IMG/VR virus record: IMGVR_UViG_3300013101_000007
Location: 1-64,000 of that record
Length of the DNA stretch: 64,000 nucleotides
Strand: one strand, 5' to 3'
From: a virus
Shown here piece after piece: positions 44,531 to 52,626 of this stretch. A model generated the notes under the pieces. That model searched no databases. It was given only the letters and a program-made list of their open reading frames with translations, and had not been told where the DNA came from. The position numbers were made by a program, and so were the translations under genes. Position 1 is the first letter of the stretch; each line of letters begins with the position of its first letter.

Positions 44531-45874
44531 ATGACTTGGACTAATCAAGTTCCATTGATAACAAAAGAAGCGGCTGTTTACCCTTATTCAGCAAAATTAA
44601 AAAAACGATTCAGTTTAGCCAGTAGGTATGATGACCCTATAAATCTTTACAGAGAGATAGGCAAAGACAAACAACACAGAATTTTACTACCTAGACAAGT
44701 ATGCCCTATGGGTGTGGATAAACGAGCGGTAGGTATTCCTGTAAAATTCGATACTATATTTAAACCCAGAAGTGATGAACAAGCCAGAGTTGTAAATGAA
44801 GCCTCTACTTTATTGTTGGCGGGTGAATCATTTGTAGTAAGAGCCCCTACTGGATTTGGTAAAACAATTTGTGCTATGCAGATGATTCATAATGTAGGTA
44901 GAAAAACATTAGTTATTGTCACTAAAGAGGACATAAGAGACCAATGGATTGACGCGGCTAAAATGATACTAAAAATAAAGAACTCTGAAATAGGTATTAT
45001 TCAAGGAGACCAATGCAATACCAAAGGAAAAAAGTTCTGTATTGGTATGATTCAATCCTTATCTAAGTCTGGGAAATACGCTCCTAGTACATGGACAGAT
45101 TTTGGTTTAGTTATCTGGGATGAAGTACATAGAGTAGCGGCTGACCACTTCAGCAATAGTGCATGGCTATTACCGGCAAAATTAAGGTTAGGCCTTTCTG
45201 CAACACCTGAACGCAAAGACGGTAAAGATGTGGTTATTGCGGCTCATATAGGCAACGTAAGGGTGGCTACAGAGCAAATGACTATGATACCTAAAGTCTT
45301 GGTGGTTAAATCTAAATTCACCTTGCCTATGGTTCCTAGAAAGATAAATGGTAGATTTAAACAAGTACCTTTACCGCATACTCCGGGGCGTATTCAAGGT
45401 GTAAATAAGTGCCTGTCTAAAAATATGACCAGAAATAAGATGATAGGCCAATTCATCAAGACCGCTTACAAGAAAGATAGAAATATAATTGTGTTCTCAG
45501 ATTTAAAGGCTCACCTTGATAGACTTTATGAAATTTGTGTAATGAACGCGATACCTCAGAAGGATATGGCTTTTTATATTGGGGGTTTGACCAAACAAGA
45601 ACGAGAACGGGCTAAAGTAAAAGCTATAATTTTTGCCACGTATGCCATGACTTCAGAAGCAACTGATATACCGTGGATGGACACAGCGGTTTTATGTACT
45701 CCTCGCTCAGATGTGGTTCAGATTGTTGGGCGTATATTACGGGAATACCCAGACAAAAAAGAACCTATAGTATTTGATGTTGTAGATCAGTGTAGCAATG
45801 TATTGACAGGCTATTACAATAACCGATTGCAATGGTACAAGTCCATAGGCGCGGAGGTTAGAAGGAAAAATTGA
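44531..45874 (+). CDS. SF2 DNA helicase, UvsW-like
   Basis: A 447-residue superfamily 2 helicase. Motif I is APTGFGKT at about residue 105, motif II DEVH at about 197, motif III LSATP at about 221, and motif VI VQIVGRILR at about 397. T4 UvsW and related phage helicases rewind R-loops and branch-migrate recombination intermediates. The neighbours UvsX, RuvC and nucleases support this role. The TGA stop lies inside the -35 box of the next promoter. Confidence 0.88.
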   Translation: MTWTNQVPLITKEAAVYPYSAKLKKRFSLASRYDDPINLYREIGKDKQHRILLPRQVCPMGVDKRAVGIPVKFDTIFKPRSDEQARVVNEASTLLLAGESFVVRAPTGFGKTICAMQMIHNVGRKTLVIVTKEDIRDQWIDAAKMILKIKNSEIGIIQGDQCNTKGKKFCIGMIQSLSKSGKYAPSTWTDFGLVIWDEVHRVAADHFSNSAWLLPAKLRLGLSATPERKDGKDVVIAAHIGNVRVATEQMTMIPKVLVVKSKFTLPMVPRKINGRFKQVPLPHTPGRIQGVNKCLSKNMTRNKMIGQFIKTAYKKDRNIIVFSDLKAHLDRLYEICVMNAIPQKDMAFYIGGLTKQERERAKVKAIIFATYAMTSEATDIPWMDTAVLCTPRSDVVQIVGRILREYPDKKEPIVFDVVDQCSNVLTGYYNNRLQWYKSIGAEVRRKN

Positions 45875-45905
45875 CAATTAAGATAAAATAATTTATAATT
45901 GTCAA
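45871..45905 (+). promoter_or_regulatory. Promoter with TTGACAATT inverted repeat
   Basis: TTGACA 45871-45876, 17-bp spacer, TATAAT 45894-45899. TTGACAATT (45871-45879) is repeated inverted as AATTGTCAA (45897-45905), spanning the whole promoter. This looks like an operator for a dimeric repressor. The DNA-binding protein at 45934 is a candidate autoregulator. Confidence 0.7.
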
Positions 45906-45933
45906 AACTGGAAATATCAATAAGGAGAAATAA

Positions 45934-46419
45934 ATGCCAGTCAAAGTAAAAAAAATCACGGATAAAAAACCCTTCAAGAAGTGGTACGATGATAATAAAA
46001 AAGACTTCAATGAACAGCGTAGGGATAGATACCGGACTGACCCAGAGTACAGAAAACGTGTGCAAGAAAATAACGCTAAGAATTCAAATAGAAAAAAGAA
46101 AAATCTACCTACCATGGATGAGTATGAATCTGTGCCTCTTGAAATGGAGGGCGGTATTATTCTTGAATGTTACAGTATTAAAGATGCTTGTGAGATTATA
46201 GGTAGGGGGAAGCAAACTATACGCCTATGGACAAAAAACAAAGATATACCAGATGTATCGGTTGTGGATGAAGAGGGCATAAAGTATTACACCGACACTC
46301 AAATAAATCTACTAATTGATTTTGCAGATATTAGAAGGGGTTTGAGTGGGGCTACCATAAATGCCAATGCAGATTTAGCAAAGGCTTCAAAAATAGTGTT
46401 CACTAATTGGGAGAAATAA
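45934..46419 (+). CDS. HTH DNA-binding protein (MerR-like) with MPVKV N-terminus
   Basis: A 161-residue protein. A very basic N-terminal 60 residues (MPVKVKKITDKKPFKKWYDD, later KNSNRKKKN) precede a helix-turn-helix segment (YSIKDACEIIGRGKQTIRLWTKNKDIP, about 80-106), as in MerR/excisionase-type domains. This suggests a phage regulator that binds its own or other promoters. It sits directly behind a promoter with a perfect inverted repeat. Confidence 0.68.
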   Translation: MPVKVKKITDKKPFKKWYDDNKKDFNEQRRDRYRTDPEYRKRVQENNAKNSNRKKKNLPTMDEYESVPLEMEGGIILECYSIKDACEIIGRGKQTIRLWTKNKDIPDVSVVDEEGIKYYTDTQINLLIDFADIRRGLSGATINANADLAKASKIVFTNWEK

Positions 46420-46911
46420 ATGCCAGTAACTATAAAAAAGAAAGATGATAACAAACCAGAAAAGGCTAAAGAAAAACCAGAAGTCACCTCCAAAAAGAAA
46501 TCGGTTAATAAGCCAAAAACGGCAAGTAAAAAAGACCACCCAACAGCTAACATAGCTAAACAGTCAAAAGAAACAAAACTGGTTGTAGATGGGCATGAGG
46601 TTTCTGATGGCGAAGTAATTAATATGAAAGAACCCACAGGTCAGGTGAGTCTTGAGTACCCAGATGGAACTACAAAAAATATTCAGATTAAATTAGCCAA
46701 TGCCTCAAATTATATCGGAGCTACAGTAAATGTAGGAATCAGTTTAGGCTTAACTGTCAATATTGGCAACTACGAAAATGTTAAAGCTCAAGTCTCAATT
46801 CATATTCCATGCTCACATGAAGAAATTGAAGATACTTATGAATTTGCGAAGGAGTGGGCTGATGATAAACTTGAAGAACTACAAGGCGAAATAGAAACCC
46901 ATAAAGAATAA
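46420..46911 (+). CDS. MPVTI-type protein, unknown function
   Basis: A 163-residue protein whose ATG follows the preceding stop immediately. It starts MPVTIKKKDDNKPEKAKEKP with a 50-residue Lys/Glu/Pro-rich disordered arm. Residues 50-160 form a folded domain (NYIGATVNVGISLGLTVNIGNYENVKAQVSIHIPC...EFAKEWADDKLEEL) similar to small phage proteins of unknown function near recombination genes. It may act with UvsX, by position only. Confidence 0.65.
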   Translation: MPVTIKKKDDNKPEKAKEKPEVTSKKKSVNKPKTASKKDHPTANIAKQSKETKLVVDGHEVSDGEVINMKEPTGQVSLEYPDGTTKNIQIKLANASNYIGATVNVGISLGLTVNIGNYENVKAQVSIHIPCSHEEIEDTYEFAKEWADDKLEELQGEIETHKE

Positions 46912-46912
46912 A

Positions 46913-46926
46913 TGCAATCAATTGCA
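46913..46926 (+). repeat. 14-bp dispersed repeat, exact
   Basis: TGCAATCAATTGCA starting right after a stop codon and ending 14 nt before the UvsX start, so it may overlap that gene's ribosome-binding region. Confidence 0.9.
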
Positions 46927-46940
46927 CTGGAGTATAAATA

Positions 46941-47978
46941 ATGAGTTCAATTACTGAACTAGCAGAGCAGATGGGTAAACAGTATGGTAAAGGTGTCGTC
47001 ACAAATGGTGCAGATGTACCAGAATCATTAAGAGCCGATACTGGAATTTTTCCATTTGATTTAGCAACCGGTGGGGGTTTTCCTATTGGTAAGATAAGTA
47101 TTTTATATGGGCCTGAATCTAGTCTGAAAACAACCATTGCACTTAAAGCCATTGCTAGGTATCAACTATCTAATCCTGATAAAAAATGTGTGTTTGTGGA
47201 TGTTGAAGCCAGTTACTCACCTAATTGGGCAAAGAAACTAGGTGTTGATACAGAGGCCTTAACTATACTCAGACCAACATGCGCTGAACATGCCGTGGAT
47301 GCAATAGAAGGGATATTGTACGCTGACGATTGTGGAATTGTTGTTGTAGATTCATTGGCTGCATTAATAACTGCTAATGAGTTGGACAGTAGTGCTGAGA
47401 AGGCCGTAGTGGGCGGTTCTGGATTAGTGATTGGCAAACTGTACCGTAAGGCAGTAATGTCACTTAATGATGCCATACGTGAGGACAGATACCCTACATT
47501 GATTTGTATAAACCAGATACGGTTTAAAATTGGGGTTATGTATGGAGACCCTGAGACTATGCCCGGAGGAAATGCTTTTAAATTTGCTTCAGCATTAACG
47601 GTTCGCCTTTACGGTAAAGATGAAATAGATACCAAAATAAATGCTACTCTACCTGCATGGAAAATATGTTCAGGTATTGTTAAGAAGTATAAAGTACCGA
47701 TATATGCAAAATCTTTTGAATTTAAACTTTCCATTACAAAAGCAACCGGCTTTTCAGTCGGTGATGTGGATGATTGGAATACTTTTCTTTCTAAGATGAA
47801 GGATTTGCAGATAATAATGAAAGGTAAAAAGGTTGGAACGTGGGTAATGCTTGATAAGGAGTACAAAACCCTCAAAGAGATAAGAAAAACCATTGATGAT
47901 GATGATGGCCTTAATTTGGCATTAAGGGAATTGGTAGTAGAGGGATGCTTAGATGATGATGATGAGGATGAGGATTAA
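46941..47978 (+). CDS. UvsX/RecA-like recombinase
   Basis: A 345-residue strand-exchange protein. Walker A is GPESSLKTT at about residue 57, Walker B IVVVDSLAAL at about 132, and the L2-type region follows (ICINQIRFKIGVMYGDPETMPGGNAFKF). The acidic C-terminal tail (CLDDDDEDED) is typical of phage UvsX. It repairs and recombines phage DNA with the UvsW-like helicase and RuvC. Confidence 0.92.
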   Translation: MSSITELAEQMGKQYGKGVVTNGADVPESLRADTGIFPFDLATGGGFPIGKISILYGPESSLKTTIALKAIARYQLSNPDKKCVFVDVEASYSPNWAKKLGVDTEALTILRPTCAEHAVDAIEGILYADDCGIVVVDSLAALITANELDSSAEKAVVGGSGLVIGKLYRKAVMSLNDAIREDRYPTLICINQIRFKIGVMYGDPETMPGGNAFKFASALTVRLYGKDEIDTKINATLPAWKICSGIVKKYKVPIYAKSFEFKLSITKATGFSVGDVDDWNTFLSKMKDLQIIMKGKKVGTWVMLDKEYKTLKEIRKTIDDDDGLNLALRELVVEGCLDDDDEDED

Positions 47979-47981
47979 ATT

Positions 47982-48173
47982 ATGAGTGATACAATAGAAA
48001 TGAGCGTAACTATTGTACGGGAAACAGCAAAGGCTTTTTTGGTAGATGATGGGGATGAGTGGTGGATTCCAAAGTCTCAAATTACTGACCCTGAACAGTT
48101 TGATGCAGATGCAAATGATGTAGTAATAATCGAAATATCAGAATGGTGGGCAGATAAAGCAGGATTATTATAA
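47982..48173 (+). CDS. Small conserved phage protein
   Basis: A 63-residue protein. The pattern TAKAFLVDDGDEWWIPKSQI...IEISEWWADKAGL belongs to a widespread short phage family usually found near recombination and replication genes. Function unknown. One-base overlap with the next gene. Confidence 0.7.
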   Translation: MSDTIEMSVTIVRETAKAFLVDDGDEWWIPKSQITDPEQFDADANDVVIIEISEWWADKAGLL

Positions 48174-48535
48174 TGGGAGAAAACCCGTGGATAAGAAAGA
48201 ACACTGGTAAGAAAAATAACCACGGGCGTAAAGCCGAAGTAAAAACCTCTAGGAGATTAAAAGGTAAGTTACATGCCGGTAGCGGTAATATGGGTGTAAA
48301 AGCAGATTTTACAGTAAAAGATTACAAGGTGGAAAATAAAGCCACTATACACAGGAGCATTAAGCTGGAATTGGATTGGCTGTTAAAGGTGTCACAAGAA
48401 GCCATTGAAGTAGGCAAGATACCAGCACTGTCTATTCAGTTTGTAAATAGCCAAGGTACGCCTTTAAATAAAGGGCGGTGGGTGATGATACCAGAGGATG
48501 AGTTTAAAGATTTAATTGAAAACAAACAGGAGTAA
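48173..48535 (+). CDS. PD-(D/E)XK nuclease, Holliday junction resolvase-like
   Basis: A 120-residue nuclease-like protein. The pattern GRKAEVKTSRRLKGKLHAGSGNMGVKADFTVKDYKVENKAT contains the Glu-Asp-ExK layout of the PD-(D/E)XK fold (Glu20 region, Asp in KADF, and VENK). Small resolvases of the Hjc type are similar. Since a RuvC-like protein is also present, this may act on other branched DNA. Confidence 0.65.
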   Translation: MGENPWIRKNTGKKNNHGRKAEVKTSRRLKGKLHAGSGNMGVKADFTVKDYKVENKATIHRSIKLELDWLLKVSQEAIEVGKIPALSIQFVNSQGTPLNKGRWVMIPEDEFKDLIENKQE

Positions 48536-48537
48536 CT

Positions 48538-48798
48538 ATGTTAAGCGAAGATGAAAAAAGAGAAATTATAGATCAACTAGATTATTTAAAATTTCTAGTC
48601 ACACACTGTGATGATCTAAAGTATTACGTGTCTACTATAGGGGATGATGTGCCAGACGATTTCAAAGGACTAGCTAACGATACGGGCGTGGATTTTACAA
48701 CAGAAAAAGGAAGGTCTTGGCACTCAGCCGCCTTTTGTATTAATTTGAAAGTAAAGCATAAGAAGTTTAAAAAGCTAATGTTGGATAGGGTTTCCTGA
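48538..48798 (+). CDS. Small protein, unknown
   Basis: An 86-residue acidic protein with a GGAG ribosome site. No motif recognised. It is translation-coupled to the MazG-like gene. Confidence 0.55.
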   Translation: MLSEDEKREIIDQLDYLKFLVTHCDDLKYYVSTIGDDVPDDFKGLANDTGVDFTTEKGRSWHSAAFCINLKVKHKKFKKLMLDRVS

Positions 48799-49133
48799 TG
48801 TTATCCAGAGAGGATTATTTATTACTGAAGTTATCGGAGGAATGTGCTGAAGTAATCAAAGAAGTTCATAAAGCGTTAGAGTTTGGATTGTACGATTTTG
48901 ACCCAGACAAACCAAATACTAATAATAGAGAGAAAATAGTTCAAGAGTTTATTGAATGTCAAACCGTGTTTAATATGTTGGTGGATGAACAAGCATTGTT
49001 TTATCCGAATGAAGCTGAAGTAAGTATACGGATTGATGCTAAACAAAAGAAAGTAGAGAAATACATGGAGTACTCAAGAAACTGCGGTAAGTTAGAACAG
49101 GAAGGAATTACTGATTGGGGGGATGACACATAA
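48798..49133 (+). CDS. MazG-like protein
   Basis: A 111-residue all-alpha protein. LLLKLSEECAEVIKEVHKALEFG (residues 7-29) carries the ExxE motif, and EKIVQEFIECQTVFNMLVDE is the partner helix of the MazG-type NTP pyrophosphohydrolase fold. The usual ExxD in the second half is replaced by EFIECQ, so the activity may be altered. Such enzymes clean nucleotide pools or degrade (p)ppGpp-like signals. Confidence 0.68.
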   Translation: MLSREDYLLLKLSEECAEVIKEVHKALEFGLYDFDPDKPNTNNREKIVQEFIECQTVFNMLVDEQALFYPNEAEVSIRIDAKQKKVEKYMEYSRNCGKLEQEGITDWGDDT

Positions 49134-50050
49134 TGCCTTTAAAAATAATAAAAAAATCTAAGCATCCTTTCAGTTTAAAAAAGGTATTACATGAAAAATT
49201 GGCTGGTATGGAGGTGGCAAGACCTATGCACAATATTCATGCTTCAGAAGCAACTAATGAAGATAAAGAATTTTGTCCACGCGAATACTGTTTAATAGAT
49301 ATAACTAAAAAGAAGCGTAAAGATAAATTTATAGGCACTTCATTAAGGACAACCTTTGACCACGGCAATGATCTACAAAGACGATTAAACGAAGTATACC
49401 TAGCTGATATTATGGTAGGTGATTGGGTGTGTAGGAATTGTGGAGAGATAAAACAGTTATGCAAGAAACCACCTGAAAAACTACAGTGCTTTACTGATTC
49501 TGGGATAAAACATAATTGGGAGTACATAGAACCTAGACCTTTATCACAAATTTCTGGAATATCTGGCGGGATTGATGCCTTACTAAATACAGGTGAACCG
49601 AAGTATAGAATCTATGAAATTAAAACAATGGCTTCAGATGCTTTTAAAGCCCTCTCAGCCCCTTTATCTGAGCATCGTATAAGGACTAACCTTTATATGC
49701 GTTTGGTTAATGAGGACAACACAGAGCTTCATGATAGAGTAAATAGTCACACGGCTAATATACTTTACGTGTGTAAGGGGTTTGGGTGCAAAGATGAATC
49801 ATTAAAATTAATGGGAATAAAAGACGCGCCTTTTTCACCCTTTAAAGAATTTACAATACATAGGGATGATAGCACTACTACAATAGTTACTCGTAAAGCC
49901 AAACTAATAAAAAAATACCGTGCCGGTGGTAAGATGCCTGATGGAGTATGTGCAACCTCTTTTTGTAAACGTGCAAAAACATGCCCTGTTATCAGTGAAT
50001 GTTTTAGTGGTAAATTTCCAGCCCAAACAACATGGAATAAAAAACTATAA
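49133..50050 (+). CDS. Cas4/RecB-type PD-(D/E)XK exonuclease with probable Fe-S cluster
   Basis: A 305-residue nuclease. SGGIDALLNTGEPKYRIYEIKTM (about residues 144-166) gives the Asp and ExK of the RecB/Cas4 active site. Cys48 or Cys53 near the start and the C-terminal CKRAKTCPVISEC (about 282-294) match the four-cysteine Fe-S layout of Cas4/AddB. A further CRNC...C...C group (about 101-123) may bind zinc. N-terminus MPLKIIKKSK resembles the MPVTI series. There are no CRISPR genes nearby, so the role is in phage recombination or host DNA degradation. Confidence 0.72.
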   Translation: MPLKIIKKSKHPFSLKKVLHEKLAGMEVARPMHNIHASEATNEDKEFCPREYCLIDITKKKRKDKFIGTSLRTTFDHGNDLQRRLNEVYLADIMVGDWVCRNCGEIKQLCKKPPEKLQCFTDSGIKHNWEYIEPRPLSQISGISGGIDALLNTGEPKYRIYEIKTMASDAFKALSAPLSEHRIRTNLYMRLVNEDNTELHDRVNSHTANILYVCKGFGCKDESLKLMGIKDAPFSPFKEFTIHRDDSTTTIVTRKAKLIKKYRAGGKMPDGVCATSFCKRAKTCPVISECFSGKFPAQTTWNKKL

Positions 50051-50068
50051 ATAAGAAGGTGATTTAGT

Positions 50069-50542
50069 ATGACTGAAGAAGTAGCTCAATGTGAAATGCC
50101 CAGATATGAATGTAGTAAAATAGTATGGGCTTTGCAGATTAAAGATGTGTTGACTCAAAAAGAATCAATATATTTAACCTTTATTGATGACCGATTTGCA
50201 GCAATACAAATTAGTCCAGAATATGTGCAGGAGAATAAACCAGAAAGTTTAGGCTATTACATGGTTACAGAAGGAGAACAAGCATCTTATTTGTCTGAAA
50301 AATCCTTTAACGTTCATTACAAACCAGAAGGGCACGAATGGACACTGGTTGATTGTGAGGACGGTAAGCTTATTAATTTACCGGAAACAGAAGAACTAAC
50401 TTTGTTTTGCTATGGCAAAGATCAGTACTTAGGCCGGTTTAATAATGAAGAGCATGAGTTTGGATTTTATACTGAGGCTATTATTGGTGACGGTGACTTT
50501 GTTGAAGCCGAACACGTTAAGAAGTGGAAGTATTTGAAATGA
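50069..50542 (+). CDS. Conserved phage protein, unknown
   Basis: A 157-residue protein. MPRYECSKIVWALQIKDV...TFIDDRFAAIQISPEYVQENKPESLGYYMV matches a widespread phage domain (PRY.C.K.VWALKI) found in many structural and early contexts. The C-terminal 70 residues are extra relative to the usual short forms. Function unknown. Confidence 0.7.
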   Translation: MTEEVAQCEMPRYECSKIVWALQIKDVLTQKESIYLTFIDDRFAAIQISPEYVQENKPESLGYYMVTEGEQASYLSEKSFNVHYKPEGHEWTLVDCEDGKLINLPETEELTLFCYGKDQYLGRFNNEEHEFGFYTEAIIGDGDFVEAEHVKKWKYLK

Positions 50543-51099
50543 GAATACTAGGCTTAGATACTTCAACTAAGACAGGTGTATCTATTCTGGAATATGACCC
50601 AGAAATTAATATCATTGATAACTTGTATAAGGATGAATGGTACTTTGCAAAGCTAAAAGGTATGCCACGGTTGAAAGCTTTTGCAGATAAGCTTTACGAG
50701 TTGCTTGATGAATACGAGCCTGATTTTTGCATTATAGAAGGTTATGGTTTTGCAAACAAACATACATTGGTTACATTGGTTGAGGTAGGTACTGTAATGA
50801 AGTACACCTTACACCTATACCGAGTACCTATATTAGATGTACCACCAACTTCATTAAAAAAATTTGTATCTGGTAAAGGTAATGTAAAAAAAGATGTTAT
50901 GATGTTGGAAGCATACAAGAGGTGGCAGTTTGAGGGCACTGATAACGAAGTCGATGCTTTTTGTTTAGCTCAGTTTGGTATGGGATTATTAGGATTAGTT
51001 AAAGTTCCCAAGACCAATGAGAGCGCATTATCTGAATGGAAAAAGAAGCACCTTGACGATGTTAAGCTAGTGCAATTGATTGCAAATAATGAAAAATAA
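50539..51099 (+). CDS. ruvC: RuvC-like Holliday junction resolvase
   Basis: 186 residues from ATG 50539 (ATGA overlap with the previous stop); the longer GTG start at 50524 looks less likely. RNase H-fold pattern: MRILGLDTSTKTGVSI gives the first Asp (Asp6), FCIIEGYGFANK the Glu, and TDNEVDAFCLAQFG the C-terminal acidic pair. It would resolve recombination junctions made by UvsX before packaging. A dispersed 14-bp repeat lies at its 3' end. Confidence 0.8.
   Translation: MRILGLDTSTKTGVSILEYDPEINIIDNLYKDEWYFAKLKGMPRLKAFADKLYELLDEYEPDFCIIEGYGFANKHTLVTLVEVGTVMKYTLHLYRVPILDVPPTSLKKFVSGKGNVKKDVMMLEAYKRWQFEGTDNEVDAFCLAQFGMGLLGLVKVPKTNESALSEWKKKHLDDVKLVQLIANNEK
51071..51084 (-). repeat. 14-bp dispersed repeat, exact, reverse orientation
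   Basis: TGCAATTGATTGCA at the 3' end of the RuvC-like gene, about 28 nt upstream of the next promoter. Confidence 0.9.
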
Positions 51100-51111
51100 A
51101 TTAAATTAAAT

Positions 51112-51139
51112 TTGACAATTAAAATTATATCAGTATAAT
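51112..51139 (+). promoter_or_regulatory. Sigma70-type early promoter
   Basis: TTGACA 51112-51117, 16-bp spacer, TATAAT 51134-51139. The palindrome is slightly degraded (ATTATATCAGTATAAT). The leader GAAGCTCACATTAAACG ends in AACGGATTAAAC. Confidence 0.85.
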
Positions 51140-51172
51140 GAAGCTCACATTAAACGAAACGGATTAAACAAA

Positions 51173-51301
51173 ATGAAAAAGATTATAACTGATGACTTAC
51201 AAGAAATGACTGAAATTGCAATGTCTTTAACTGAAAAAGGTGCGGCTTTTGAGGTACATAAAGTAAATGGGAGTTGGTTGATCGAAATTACAGGATACTA
51301 G
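51173..51301 (+). CDS. 42-residue early protein
   Basis: ATG 51173 follows the promoter leader AACGGATTAAACAAA. It encodes MKKIITDDLQEMTEIAMSLT, then EKGAAFEVHKVNGSWLIEITGY. The last part (FEV.K.NGSW.IEI) is a pattern seen in small phage proteins of unknown function. Confidence 0.65.
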   Translation: MKKIITDDLQEMTEIAMSLTEKGAAFEVHKVNGSWLIEITGY

Positions 51302-51345
51302 GATTTTATGCCACGGATGGCTTTATTAACTTTGGAGAAATAAAA

Positions 51346-52197
51346 ATGGCTACAACAGCGAAAAAAACAACCACGGCTTCTAAATTAGCAGCCGGTAACA
51401 AAAAACCCGTAACTAAAGCAAAAACAACAACCAAAACCGCAACTAAAGCAAAAACGGTTGACCTTATTACAGATACCGCGCATAAATTAGAAAATTTAAC
51501 TAAATCTAAAGCTTATGCAATGGTGGACAAACTGGCACAAGAAATGGATTTTTCTTACTTCCAGTTAGGTGGTGTTTTATCTGTTATTCAATCAAACGGT
51601 TGGTACTCAGATGAAGGACACGAAACGTTTAAATCCTTCATTGAAGCTGAACATGGCATTGGGTACAGAAAGGCTATGTACATGGTTGGCATTTATAACG
51701 GCTTGGTTGAAGCAAATGTTCCTTGGGCTAAAGTTGAATGTTTGGGCTGGTCTAAACTTAAAGAACTTTGTGATACCTTGACAGAGGATAATGTGGATGA
51801 ATGGGTTGAAATTGCTAAAGATATGACAGTGATTCAATTACAGGCCTACATTAAAGAACAGAATAAAGGTTCAACTTCCACAGATGATGACAGTGATGCA
51901 CCTGATGAGGATGATGTTGCTGATTCTAAGAAATTATCTACTTTGACTTTCAAGGTACATGATGACCAAAAAGAAATTATCAATGATGCTGTGGATAAAG
52001 CGAAAAATGACGCTGACACAGAATTCGCTAACGTGGCTTTGGAATCAATCTGCATGGCTTATTTGGCGGGTGGTAAACCTTCTAAAGCTAAACCAAAATC
52101 ATTACAGGCCACTATGAAAGCATCATCATGGGAAGAGGTACTGGATATATTTGAAAAATTGTGGCCTGATGTGATTCTGACCGCTGAAGTTCAATAA
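51346..52197 (+). CDS. DUF3102-like protein with histone H1-like N-terminal arm
   Basis: 283 residues from ATG 51346 (TTTGGAG upstream); an upstream GTG would add residues that belong to the end of the 42-residue gene's region. Residues 1-40 are almost only Ala, Lys and Thr, resembling histone H1 tails. Residues about 60-160 (FSYFQLGGVLSVIQSNGWYSDEGHETFKSFIEAEHGIGYRKAMYMVGIY...WSKLKELC) match a phage/plasmid DUF3102-type domain seen beside ParB-like genes. An acidic linker and a helical C-terminal domain follow. Likely DNA-associated. Confidence 0.7.
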   Translation: MATTAKKTTTASKLAAGNKKPVTKAKTTTKTATKAKTVDLITDTAHKLENLTKSKAYAMVDKLAQEMDFSYFQLGGVLSVIQSNGWYSDEGHETFKSFIEAEHGIGYRKAMYMVGIYNGLVEANVPWAKVECLGWSKLKELCDTLTEDNVDEWVEIAKDMTVIQLQAYIKEQNKGSTSTDDDSDAPDEDDVADSKKLSTLTFKVHDDQKEIINDAVDKAKNDADTEFANVALESICMAYLAGGKPSKAKPKSLQATMKASSWEEVLDIFEKLWPDVILTAEVQ

Positions 52198-52203
52198 CCG
52201 GCT

Positions 52204-52221
52204 GGGGGTGTAAAAACCCCC
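52204..52221 (+). terminator. Short GC-rich hairpin, possible terminator
   Basis: GGGGGT / ACCCCC, 6-bp stem with a 6-nt loop, directly after the stop. The sequence after it (TTAACACTT) is only partly T-rich, so efficiency is doubtful. Confidence 0.5.
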
Positions 52222-52249
52222 TTAACACTTAAACAAACTGAGAGCATAT

Positions 52250-52603
52250 ATGTTTAATTTTATAAAAAACTTATTTACTGGAGAAGTGGGCTCACCTGCT
52301 GATATTAGTAAAAGCACTGTGATAAAAGAAGCAAAAAAACATCCTGATTTTAAATTTGATCTGGGGGATGAAGTAAAGGACACTGTGACCGGCTACACAG
52401 GTATTATTGAGTACCGTATGCAATGGCTTACTAACTGTAATTGTTATGGGGTGTTACCAAGAAAATTAGCCCCTGATGGAAAGATCAAAGACCGGCAACA
52501 AATTGATGAACCTCGTTTGGAGTTGGTACGACCTAAAGTAGTGAAAGAAAATAGACTTACTGGGGGCAATCAAGATATGCCTACGGAAAGTAATCGTTTT
52601 TAA
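52250..52603 (+). CDS. Conserved phage protein, unknown
   Basis: A 117-residue protein. DLGDEVKDTVTGYTGIIEYRMQWLTNCNCYGVLPRKLAPDGKI...DEPRLELV (residues 42-102) is a frequent phage domain of unknown function, perhaps a small SH3-like barrel. The N-terminal 40 residues are helical. Confidence 0.65.
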   Translation: MFNFIKNLFTGEVGSPADISKSTVIKEAKKHPDFKFDLGDEVKDTVTGYTGIIEYRMQWLTNCNCYGVLPRKLAPDGKIKDRQQIDEPRLELVRPKVVKENRLTGGNQDMPTESNRF

Positions 52604-52626
52604 TTTTAATTTAATTGGAGAACACA

